A DNA stretch of 15,501 nt, taken from JBFIHZ01 sp041601535. GTDB lineage: Bacteria; Pseudomonadota; Gammaproteobacteria; Xanthomonadales; SZUA-36. The notes under the pieces were generated by a model. It made no database searches and was not told the origin of the DNA. It saw only the letters and a program-made list of their open reading frames with translations. Positions 8,185 to 14,484 of the stretch are shown piece by piece (position 1 is the stretch's first letter; every line of letters begins with the position of its first letter). The stretch covers positions 1 to 15,501 of the forward strand of contig JBFIHZ010000064.1 of NCBI GenBank assembly GCA_041601535.1, given 5' to 3'. Both the position numbers and the translations under genes were made by a program.

Positions 8185-8216
8185 GCACGCCAACCCTTTG
8201 GGTTGGCGTGCTTTTT
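8185..8216 (+). terminator. Rho-independent terminator
   Basis: GCACGCCAACCC (8185-8196) and GGGTTGGCGTGC (8200-8211) form a perfect 12-bp stem with a TTT loop, followed by TTTTT (8212-8216). It ends the large TonB-receptor transcript 61 bases after its stop codon and separates it from the SCO1 operon. Confidence 0.95.
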
Positions 8217-8278
8217 CTGTTCAGGCAGTCATGAAATACGGTACCGTCGGACAGCGGATGTAATATTGTGGCGATTAA

Positions 8279-8284
8279 TATAGT
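8279..8284 (+). promoter_or_regulatory. Possible -10 element of the SCO1 operon
   Basis: TATAGT matches the sigma-70 -10 consensus at five of six bases and lies about 120 bases upstream of the SCO1 start, just after the preceding terminator. No good -35 is found at 16-18 bases, so an activator-dependent promoter would be needed. A small dyad TGTTCATAACA follows at 8286-8296. Confidence 0.25.
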
Positions 8285-8336
8285 ATGTTCATAACAGAAC
8301 CCGATTACTTTGTATTGACTGACTGCGGGGCGATAC

Positions 8337-8402
8337 ATGCAGGAAAACGTGGTTCGTCAATCCGTGACCGTTGAGTCCGCTTGGCAGAGGTTCCAGATTT
8401 AA
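8337..8402 (+). CDS. Possible 21-codon leader ORF directly before the SCO1 gene
   Basis: ATG at 8337 opens a 21-codon frame (MQENVVRQSVTVESAWQRFQ, then Ile) ending in TAA at 8400-8402; the SCO1 ATG begins one base later at 8404. A GGGG run (8327-8330) lies six bases upstream of this ATG and is a better-spaced ribosome site than the AGAGG (8386-8390) for SCO1 itself. This layout suggests translational coupling, or a leader peptide controlling the copper-chaperone operon. The peptide has no recognisable motif. It may be a chance frame. Confidence 0.3.
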   Translation: MQENVVRQSVTVESAWQRFQI

Positions 8403-8403
8403 C

Positions 8404-8958
8404 ATGACCAAATCGATCACGATGTGGCTGATTTGCTGCAGCGCACTTGTATCCCCAGCTTTCCTTTTTGGCAACGATGATGAAAATCTTCATCACCTGA
8501 AGGCGGCGTTCACATTGTCCAACGGCGAAGGTCAGGAAGTGACTGAAGCCGTACTGCGTAATTCCCACGCTCTGGTGGCCTTTGGTTTTACCCACTGCGC
8601 CCATGTCTGCCCGATGCTGGCGGCCAATATGGCAAGTGTGATCAAAAGCAGTCCGGTTCCAGTGCAAGGGGTTTTCATTTCGGTTGACACCGAACGGGAT
8701 ACACCGCGAATTACCGGAGAGTACGCAGCCGGGTTTGGTGCTGGCCTGTTGGGGCTGAGCGGAACTCACAGGCAAGTGAGTCAGGCGGCGCAGAATTTTG
8801 GTGTCAACTTCGTGGTCACCAAAACAGATAAATCCTATACGGTGGAGCACACAGCCAGTACCTTCCTGGTTGGCCCGGGCGGCGATATTGTGCATGTGTT
8901 TGCGTTTGGCTCATCCCCCAAAGAAATGCTGGAAACGCTCCAGTCCCTTGCGGAATAG
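8404..8958 (+). CDS. SCO1/SenC/PrrC-family copper chaperone (thioredoxin-like)
   Basis: A 184-residue exported protein with an N-terminal hydrophobic signal or anchor segment (residues 4-22). The thioredoxin-like SCO fold is shown by VAFGFTHCAHVCPM (58-71), which holds the CxxxC copper/redox motif (Cys65, Cys69), by FISVDTERDTP (91-101), the usual SCO ISVDPERDTP strand, and by YTVEHTASTFLVGPGG (145-160) with the conserved copper-ligand His149. All three copper ligands are present. SCO proteins deliver or reduce copper in the periplasm, classically for the CuA site of cytochrome c oxidase, but also for other copper enzymes. No oxidase subunit is present here. It is the first gene of an operon: the CcdA-like gene starts nine bases after its stop. 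ATG 8404 fits the signal peptide; an in-frame TTG at 8371 would add 11 residues. Confidence 0.93.
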   Translation: MTKSITMWLICCSALVSPAFLFGNDDENLHHLKAAFTLSNGEGQEVTEAVLRNSHALVAFGFTHCAHVCPMLAANMASVIKSSPVPVQGVFISVDTERDTPRITGEYAAGFGAGLLGLSGTHRQVSQAAQNFGVNFVVTKTDKSYTVEHTASTFLVGPGGDIVHVFAFGSSPKEMLETLQSLAE

Positions 8959-8967
8959 GCGGGATCG

Positions 8968-10332
8968 GTGACTTCGCTGGCGATCAATCGAAACGGCCTG
9001 AAGTTTGGTGTGGCTGTCGTGTTCAGCATACTGATAGCCAGTTCCTGGTTGGTTTTTCCCTATTTCATTCAGGGTAAAGACCTGCTGCGAGACGCGGGCT
9101 CCAGCGCCAGAATGACCAAAGGCGGACAGGTTTCCATGTATCTGACGCGAATTCTGGTGCAGCATCCGCAGCTGGAACTGACAGCGACTTTTGCCACCGA
9201 TGAATTTTTCCAGTATGTCGATCGCGCTACCACTATTGGAAACCTGAGGCCGGACAAGAACTTTATTTTTTTTGTCAGCGAAAATATTCACGAGGGACAA
9301 CTGTCGTCCCGGTTGCCCGAGGTCAGCTTACGCCTGGGAGAGAAAATTCTGCAACCTGATGTTGCGCACGGGCCGACTGATGCCGAGCATCACCGTATTA
9401 CCGTGTACAGTTTTCCCAAAAGAGCGGACAACGGAGAGGAGGTCAGGCTGGAAGACTACGACAGGATCCGGCTGTTCGTTGCCAACCCCTATCTGGGCAG
9501 CGAGAAAGACCTCACCTTTATAGGAACCTGGGAGGCGCCCTACCGGTTACCGGAAGCCCTGAAGTCCAGCGCGGGCATTACCCCGGTTGCCATGTTGGCG
9601 CTGGGTGCGGGCTTGTTGTCTTCCGTGCTTACTCCCTGTCTGTTGCAACTGGTGGTGATCTTCGGATCGATCATCGGTGCGTTTTCCACCGTGCCGGGCG
9701 CGGCCGCCTCGGAAAAGCAGCAAATCACCCCCTTGATACGCAAAAAAGTTATGCTGATCGCGGTTGCTTTCGTGTCGGGCTTTCTGCTGCTTTACACGCT
9801 GGCTGGTGCGGTGATCGGTGCCATCGGGCACAGCTCCCAGTTGCTGTTTGCCGAGCACAGCCGGTCGGTGGCGGTTTACTCGGGCGTGCTGGTTATTGCG
9901 TTGGGGCTGTGGGCCGGCTTCAGGGGATTGCGGGGTGCGCATTGCGCGGTGCCCGGCCACCGGACGACCAGGTTGCAGAGCCGCAGGGACATGCTGGGCG
10001 CACTGCTGGTTTCAATGGGGTACGCGCTGGGCTGTACGGCCTGTTTTGGTGGGGCCATCGTCGCCACATTGATTATTTATGTCGGTGCTATTGGCAGTGC
10101 ATCCATCGGTGCAGGCATCATGTTTGTGTTTTCCGTTGGTGTGGCCATTCCGTTCCTGTTATCTGCCTGGTACATTTCAAAAGCCGATTCGGTGATGCGG
10201 TTTTTCGTGCAGAGAACCCGCTTGATCAGCCTGCTGTCCATGATCTTGATCGTCCTGTTTGGTTTGATTCTCATCACGGACAACTTCCACACCGTCAGTG
10301 ATTTTATTTATCCATTGTTGCGCTTGTCCTGA
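8968..10332 (+). CDS. CcdA/DsbD-type membrane thiol-electron transporter with extra periplasmic domain
   Basis: A 454-residue membrane protein beginning with GTG, nine bases after the SCO1 gene. Residues 12-33 form an N-terminal membrane anchor; 34-200 a soluble, probably periplasmic domain without any cysteine; 205-438 about six membrane helices. The helices show the CcdA/DsbD layout: LTPCLLQLVV (221-230) corresponds to the TM1 TPC motif, and GYALGCTACFGGAIVATL (351-368) to the TM4 cysteine motif. Cys224 and Cys359 are thus the likely redox pair; Cys356 and loop Cys326 are extra. CcdA/DsbD proteins carry electrons from cytosolic thioredoxin across the membrane to periplasmic thiol proteins. 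Here there is no C-terminal thioredoxin domain, and the adjacent SCO1 CxxxC is a natural acceptor (inference). The N-terminal domain is not one I recognise and does not look like DsbD-alpha, which carries a cysteine pair. It overlaps nothing and leads straight into the propeller gene. Confidence 0.82.
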   Translation: MTSLAINRNGLKFGVAVVFSILIASSWLVFPYFIQGKDLLRDAGSSARMTKGGQVSMYLTRILVQHPQLELTATFATDEFFQYVDRATTIGNLRPDKNFIFFVSENIHEGQLSSRLPEVSLRLGEKILQPDVAHGPTDAEHHRITVYSFPKRADNGEEVRLEDYDRIRLFVANPYLGSEKDLTFIGTWEAPYRLPEALKSSAGITPVAMLALGAGLLSSVLTPCLLQLVVIFGSIIGAFSTVPGAAASEKQQITPLIRKKVMLIAVAFVSGFLLLYTLAGAVIGAIGHSSQLLFAEHSRSVAVYSGVLVIALGLWAGFRGLRGAHCAVPGHRTTRLQSRRDMLGALLVSMGYALGCTACFGGAIVATLIIYVGAIGSASIGAGIMFVFSVGVAIPFLLSAWYISKADSVMRFFVQRTRLISLLSMILIVLFGLILITDNFHTVSDFIYPLLRLS

Positions 10333-10334
10333 TC

Positions 10335-11465
10335 ATGAACCTGTCGCGCCGGCATCTCTTTATCCTGATCGTGGGGTTAACAACCTGGGCCTGTAGCTTC
10401 TGCGTGTTCGCCGTTGAGTTGGATAACACGCTGAACCTGGCGTTTGTGGCCGACCGGCAGGAGCCGTTGATTGATGTTATTGATGTGAAGAAAGGCAAGG
10501 TGGTTTACACCATTGAAACCGGGTTTCCGGTGGACAATCTGGTGGTCTCTCCGTACACGCCGGTGTTGGTCTATACCAGTGCCCAACAACCGCTTGCTGT
10601 TTTCTACGACCTTGCTGATAAAAAGGTGGCCAGGCAGGTTGAGCTGGATTTCTCACCACGGCACCTCGTGCTGGACACAACGGGTCTGAAAGCAGCGGCA
10701 ACTGACAGTGAAGGAGGCGGCTTCGCCCTGCTGTCCCTGACCTCGCGCAGCCTGATGTTTCAGCTTGAATCGTTTCCGGCAACCACGGATGTGCTGTTCG
10801 ACCCCAATGATGTCGACATCTATTTCACCAATCCGGCCAATGCCAGTCTGGGTGTGCTGAATATCAACTCCCGAACCGTACGGGAGTTCCCGCTGGCCGA
10901 TCATTCGCCGCAGGCATTATCAGCGCCCAGCAGAAGCCTGGATGGCCGGCACATTTATGTGGCGAACCAAACCGCCGGCGAGGTTTACAGCATCAATACG
11001 TTTTCCAAACAGACGTTTCGGACTTTTGCCATTGGTTCTGCCCCGGCCAGGCCTTTCACCACTCCTCAGGGTTCATTTTTGTACGTCATGGATGAAATCA
11101 GCGGCCGCATGGCCATTATTGACCAGGGTGCCTTTCAGGAATACGCCGATGTGCAGTTTGAGCATGGCGTCAATGCGGCCGCGGTGGGGCGGTTTGACCG
11201 GTTCGGCGTACTATTGAGCACCGAAAATCGCCGGTTCTCCATTTACGACAATGCTCACAAAACCACGGTACTCAATGCTCAGTTCAAAGCCCAGCCGCTG
11301 GAAGTTTTTGGATCTGCTGACGGGCGAACGGCATTCGTGGCGTTTGCGGACAGCGCTGAAATAGCAATGATTGACCTGGAAAGCCAGGCCGTCAGGTATT
11401 TTGAAGCCACCCGCAACGGCGCGGCCGCCTTCACCATGGGGTTGTCGAATAACGTTTGTCATTGA
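10335..11465 (+). CDS. Exported YncE/YVTN-like beta-propeller protein
   Basis: A 376-residue protein starting two bases after the CcdA-like stop codon, so certainly co-transcribed and probably translationally coupled. The signal peptide has SRRHLFILIVGL at residues 4-15, a near-Tat arrangement (the aromatic follows Leu), with a likely cleavage after CVFA (residue 26). The mature part is built of propeller blades: LAFVADRQEPLIDVIDV, LAVFYDLADKKV, GVLNINSRTV, DGRHIYVANQTAGEVYSIN (203-221), GSFLYVMDEISGRMAIID and DGRTAFVAFADSAEIAMID, which resemble YVTN/YncE repeats. It ends in Asn-Asn-Val-Cys-His, the only cysteine of the mature chain, next to a C-terminal histidine. That Cys-His end could be a metal or thiol-redox site served by the two upstream proteins (inference). 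No enzyme activity can be assigned. It could be a structural or substrate-binding partner of the cytochrome-propeller protein encoded downstream. Confidence 0.8.
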   Translation: MNLSRRHLFILIVGLTTWACSFCVFAVELDNTLNLAFVADRQEPLIDVIDVKKGKVVYTIETGFPVDNLVVSPYTPVLVYTSAQQPLAVFYDLADKKVARQVELDFSPRHLVLDTTGLKAAATDSEGGGFALLSLTSRSLMFQLESFPATTDVLFDPNDVDIYFTNPANASLGVLNINSRTVREFPLADHSPQALSAPSRSLDGRHIYVANQTAGEVYSINTFSKQTFRTFAIGSAPARPFTTPQGSFLYVMDEISGRMAIIDQGAFQEYADVQFEHGVNAAAVGRFDRFGVLLSTENRRFSIYDNAHKTTVLNAQFKAQPLEVFGSADGRTAFVAFADSAEIAMIDLESQAVRYFEATRNGAAAFTMGLSNNVCH

Positions 11466-11534
11466 GACGGGCTGGCATATCTTTGCTGCCTGTTTCCCGG
11501 ACTTGAAAACAGCCCTGAAGTGCTGCGTCGTCAC

Positions 11535-12239
11535 TCAGGGAATCACGCTGCTATTTAGCGCGATGTCCCGGGTAATCTCGAAATGTGATTTGAGCAGGCT
11601 GACGGCCCGCTCGGCATCACGGTCGATGGTCGCTTCCATAATGGCTCTGTGTTCTTCAAGCTCATGCCGCTCGCGATACTCTACAACGGTTGAAATATTG
11701 CGGTAGCGCAGGGTTTTTTCCAGCAGTTGCGCGCAATACCCCAACAGGATATCGGATCCGCAGGCACCCAGGATGGCCATATGGTATTCACTGTGGCGCT
11801 GCTCCCATTCTTTGGTGATGTAGTAACCCTGTTCGTCTTCGTGAACCGATATTCTGGACAGACGATGGAACGCCAGCACGATATTTTCCTCCCACGCGAC
11901 ATCACCATTTTTGATGGATTCACGCAGGGCAATTTCATCCAGCCAGGATCGCACCTTGATCAGTTCGTGCAGTTCTTCCTTGCTGGCCGGCGCCACCCGG
12001 AACCCTTTGTTTTCCTCCCGAATCACCATGCCATTTTCGGACAGCCGGTTCAGCGCTTCGCGTAACGGGCTGTTGCCCACATCGTATTGTTCCTTCAGCA
12101 CCTGGAGCCTGAGCTTCAAGCCTGGCTCCAGGTGGCCGTATACGATGTCCTTCAGTATCTGGTCATATACCGTTGAAGCAAGTGTCTCAGTATGTCTGGG
12201 GGCCTCAGAAGGCGTTGTGCTGGGTGTTTTGCTTGGCAT
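11535..12239 (-). CDS. GntR-family transcriptional regulator, FCD (FadR/CsiR-like) subfamily
   Basis: A 234-residue DNA-binding regulator. After a Ser/Thr/Pro-rich N-terminal tail (1-18), residues 20-83 form the GntR winged helix: TVYDQILKDIVYGHLEPG, LKLRLQVLKEQYDVGNSPLR, EALNRLSENGMV and the wing NKGFRVAP. Residues 88-225 form an all-helical FCD ligand domain with candidate metal-ligand residues Asp101, His153 (RHSEYHMAI), His197 and His219 (LLKSHFEIT). The WEQRHSEYHMAILGACGS segment and the following ETLRYR-like LEKTLRYRN resemble E. coli CsiR/GlaR, which controls glutarate and GABA use. FCD regulators usually sense small carboxylic acids and repress adjacent catabolic genes. The gene is convergent with the SCO1 operon and divergent from the cytochrome-propeller gene; its own promoter overlaps a palindrome, so it probably represses itself and the divergent gene. 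Confidence 0.94.
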   Translation of the reverse strand: MPSKTPSTTPSEAPRHTETLASTVYDQILKDIVYGHLEPGLKLRLQVLKEQYDVGNSPLREALNRLSENGMVIREENKGFRVAPASKEELHELIKVRSWLDEIALRESIKNGDVAWEENIVLAFHRLSRISVHEDEQGYYITKEWEQRHSEYHMAILGACGSDILLGYCAQLLEKTLRYRNISTVVEYRERHELEEHRAIMEATIDRDAERAVSLLKSHFEITRDIALNSSVIP

Positions 12240-12266
12240 GTTCGATCAGGTTCAGTGTGGGAATTA

Positions 12267-12278
12267 GCTATATATAGC
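12267..12278. repeat. Perfect 12-bp palindrome GCTATATATAGC
   Basis: A self-complementary site 28 bases upstream of the regulator start. It contains the probable -10 region of the regulator promoter (TATATA on the minus strand) and could be an operator or simply an AT-rich -10. A related TATATA palindrome, AATATATATT, is at 12476-12485 near the divergent promoter. Confidence 0.5.
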
Positions 12279-12301
12279 CTCGAATTTCGGCAATATGTCA
12301 A
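12271..12301 (-). promoter_or_regulatory. Sigma-70-like promoter of the GntR regulator gene
   Basis: On the minus strand a perfect -35 TTGACA (complement of 12296-12301) is followed after 19 bases by TATATA (complement of 12271-12276). The spacing is two bases longer than ideal. Transcription would start near 12264, giving a 5' leader of about 25 bases. The perfect -35 box and its position make this the best promoter candidate in the window. Confidence 0.55.
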
Positions 12302-12319
12302 TGCGCCGGCGTATTGGCA
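12296..12319. promoter_or_regulatory. 24-bp near-palindrome, probable operator of the GntR regulator
   Basis: TGTCAATGCGCC followed by GGCGTATTGGCA is a 24-bp inverted repeat with ten of twelve base pairs matching (12303/12312 and 12298/12317 are the exceptions). It covers the TTGACA box of the regulator promoter, so a dimeric repressor bound here would block its own transcription. It lies in the region shared with the divergent cytochrome-propeller gene. The repeat is seen directly; its use by the adjacent GntR protein is inferred. Confidence 0.55.
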
Positions 12320-12467
12320 AAGTATAGGGTAAGTTGTCAGGTGCTGTGTGGACTTCGCTGAAACGAGAGTCCGGGCTGGTCAGTCAACAGCCAGTTGGCG
12401 GGTCGTTCGGTGGAACCGGTGTCCAGAGCATTAATAAAACCGCTATCAAACCGAACACAATTATATA

Positions 12468-12495
12468 TGAACAGAAATATATATTGCGTTACAAT
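12468..12495 (+). promoter_or_regulatory. Possible promoter of the cytochrome-propeller gene
   Basis: TGAACA (12468-12473, four of six matches to -35) and TACAAT (12490-12495, five of six matches to -10) are 16 bases apart. The AATATATATT palindrome (12476-12485) lies in the spacer, where a regulator could act. Transcription would begin near 12502, giving a leader of about 66 bases. The rest of the 328-base gap, about 12320-12460, shows nothing recognisable. Confidence 0.35.
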
Positions 12496-12567
12496 CAGGT
12501 TTTGGGCCCTGTCGGGGAGTGTGCCGGAGTGCGTGGCGCAACCTGGCCAGTTATTGGAGATAAGAAA

Positions 12568-14370
12568 GTGAAATCCGTGTCCGTTCTCTTGGTGCTGCTG
12601 AGTGCGTTTGTGCTGCCACATGCCTTTGCCGAAAGCCCCCAGAAGGAACCATTAACCCTGGACAGCCTGGTTTCCCAGGGGCAGGAGTTTTACAACATGC
12701 AGGTTTCCTGCTGGGTTTGCCATGGTGATGAGGCGGCCGGGCGGGTTGGCCCTTCGCTGCTGCACGGACCTTCCGCGGCAGTTATCTGGGAGCAGATTCA
12801 ATCCAACCCGCAAATGGGGATTATCGCGTCTGAACTGGATCCGTCCAATCAGGATCTGGTGGCGGTGGCTCTGTATATACGCAAGCTGGCCGGCCTGCCA
12901 GTAGATGAAGCGATGATTGATGCACAGTTTGAAGAGCTGAAAAACCTGCAGGCCAGCCAGGTAACAGCCGTGGTTAACGTGTTGAGCGAGCGTGACAAAT
13001 CCATTCAGGCGGTTGAATCATTTCAATCGGTACTGAAGGACTGGAAAAGAAAAGCAAAAACCGGTTCGCTCAAGCGGACTTACGACTCAAGAGTGGTGGC
13101 CACCTTTGAGCCGGGAGAGCCCGTGTTTGAACCCCAGCCGGGCAAGACCTATTTTTATGAAAACGTCGGAAATGCCAGCAATCCCAGCGTCTTGCCGGAT
13201 GATTTTGTCAATGCAGAATCCAGCCAGGTGGTGGTGGGGGACGCTGAAACCAAGAAAGTGATTGCCAGCCGTCTGATCCCGCCCATGTTGCGGTCGGCTG
13301 TGCACACCACGGCGGTTTCACCCGATGGCAAGTATGTCTACATCGTGGGTTCCAGCGAAACCAATCCAACGGCCGAACGGCAGATGAAAATGGCGGCGCT
13401 GCTGGCCTCTACCTCGGCCACGGTGCTGAAAGTGGATGCCCTGACGCTACAACCCGTCAAGCAGTTCACTATCGGTGGACGGCTGCACCATGCCCAGATA
13501 TTCCAGGACAAATACATGTTGTTTGATACCTTCTCCCGCGACCCGGATGGCCTGGATATCATGCTGCTCGACCCTGAAACTGATACCGTGCTGGGTGGCT
13601 TGCGTGATGAGGACCTGGGCGGTGCAACCTATACCGCGTTTACCGATGACAAATACATTTACGTGCTGATGGAGCCCACCGGTTATGCGCCGGGCAGCGC
13701 CACCGGCATGGCCGGGATTACCAAGATGTACACCGACAGCCTGGTTACCATGCGGCCTTTCTGGATTGCCAAAATTGATCCACAAAGCTGGGAAGTGGTG
13801 CAGGAATATCCACTGCCGGGATTCCGGCCCAACTGGGTGACCATAGACTCGTCAGGTGAATACCTTTATGTGCCGATGGCGGGTTCGTCGAATGTCAGCA
13901 AGATCAATATTCAAAGCGGCGAAATCGAGTGGACGCGGGGTACCGGAACAGGGCCGTACGGAAGCAACCTGAACGCAGACGAGACGGAGCTGTGGGTGGC
14001 CGATAAAGGCGAAGGCAGTGGCCATTTCGGCAGGACCATCACCGTGCTGGATGCGATTAACGGCCAGACACTGGAAACGGTTTTTTCCGGGTACCAGGTC
14101 GACCACGTGCTGCTGTCGCCGGACGGCACAGAGTTCTGGGCGACCTCCAATGGCGAAGGCAAGATATTCGTTTTTGATGCCGCAACCCGCAAGCAGACCC
14201 ATGTGATCGATATGCCCATGAACGGTGATCCTCATGGACTGGTCTGGGTGCAATACGATGCCGAAGGCAACTCCAAAGTCATACGCGACCAGGGTGGCTT
14301 TCATAATGGCGTCAGCCCGGTACGCAGAGCGGAGCGTACGGCGTCAGCTGGCAGCAAAAGCTCGCACTGA
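12568..14370 (+). CDS. Monohaem cytochrome c fused to a histidine-rich YVTN-type beta-propeller
   Basis: A 600-residue exported protein read from GTG 12568, with GGAG at 12556-12559 as ribosome site; the frame is open further upstream, but a signal peptide (LLVLLSAFVLPHAFA, to residue 21) starts here. Residues 30-112 are a class I cytochrome c domain: VSCWVCHGDEAAGRVGPSL (47-65) carries the CxxCH haem site (Cys48, Cys51, His52), and Met83 in NPQMGII is the likely distal ligand. Residues 115-180 form a helical linker. From about 190 to the end is a propeller of about seven blades, with VHTTAVSPDGKYVYIVGS (245-262), RLHHAQIFQDKYMLFD (305-320), GEYLYVPMAGSSNVSKI, ETELWVADKGEG, DHVLLSPDGTEFWATSN (512-528) and GDPHGLVWV (553-561). 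Cytochrome cd1 nitrite reductase has a similar cytochrome-propeller order, but this protein is not recognisably NirS. Histidines 246, 307, 308, 513, 556 and 579 recur near blade starts and might form a metal site. The gene is divergent from the GntR regulator. Confidence 0.85.
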   Translation: MKSVSVLLVLLSAFVLPHAFAESPQKEPLTLDSLVSQGQEFYNMQVSCWVCHGDEAAGRVGPSLLHGPSAAVIWEQIQSNPQMGIIASELDPSNQDLVAVALYIRKLAGLPVDEAMIDAQFEELKNLQASQVTAVVNVLSERDKSIQAVESFQSVLKDWKRKAKTGSLKRTYDSRVVATFEPGEPVFEPQPGKTYFYENVGNASNPSVLPDDFVNAESSQVVVGDAETKKVIASRLIPPMLRSAVHTTAVSPDGKYVYIVGSSETNPTAERQMKMAALLASTSATVLKVDALTLQPVKQFTIGGRLHHAQIFQDKYMLFDTFSRDPDGLDIMLLDPETDTVLGGLRDEDLGGATYTAFTDDKYIYVLMEPTGYAPGSATGMAGITKMYTDSLVTMRPFWIAKIDPQSWEVVQEYPLPGFRPNWVTIDSSGEYLYVPMAGSSNVSKINIQSGEIEWTRGTGTGPYGSNLNADETELWVADKGEGSGHFGRTITVLDAINGQTLETVFSGYQVDHVLLSPDGTEFWATSNGEGKIFVFDAATRKQTHVIDMPMNGDPHGLVWVQYDAEGNSKVIRDQGGFHNGVSPVRRAERTASAGSKSSH

Positions 14371-14378
14371 AGAAGGCA

Positions 14379-14409
14379 GTGGCCCCCGCGGCAGTTGCGC
14401 GGGGGCCAC
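14379..14409. terminator. 12-bp GC-rich hairpin after the cytochrome-propeller gene
   Basis: GTGGCCCCCGCG (14379-14390) and CGCGGGGGCCAC (14398-14409) form a perfect 12-bp stem with a seven-base loop, starting eight bases after the stop codon. No T-tract follows, so it may end transcription weakly, or protect the mRNA 3' end. A second hairpin follows at 14447. Confidence 0.6.
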
Positions 14410-14446
14410 GAGCAAGGTAATTGAAGAATTGATGTAATTCAGGATG

Positions 14447-14478
14447 CCGGGCAAGGTTTCCGGGGAAACCTTGCCCGG
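14447..14478. terminator. 14-bp hairpin between convergent genes (putative bidirectional terminator)
   Basis: CCGGGCAAGGTTTC (14447-14460) and GAAACCTTGCCCGG (14465-14478) form a perfect 14-bp stem with a four-base loop. It sits between the cytochrome-propeller gene and the convergent LVIVD gene, whose stop codon is at 14485-14487, so it could serve both strands. No T-tract is seen on either side. Confidence 0.65.
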
Positions 14479-14484
14479 TTGATG

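Noticed and set aside
11486..11512. Weak inverted repeat CTGTTT/AAACAG between the convergent propeller and GntR genes
   Set aside because: Six-base stem with an 11-base loop and no T-tract; not distinguishable from chance.
12334..12567. N-terminal extension of the cytochrome-propeller protein from TTG 12334
   Set aside because: A clear signal peptide begins at GTG 12568 with a well-placed GGAG, and the extension covers the probable promoter.
12568..14370. Cytochrome cd1 nitrite reductase (NirS) or nitrous-oxide reductase
   Set aside because: Domain order resembles NirS, but no diagnostic NirS motifs or nir genes are present, and there is no CuA domain as in NosZ.
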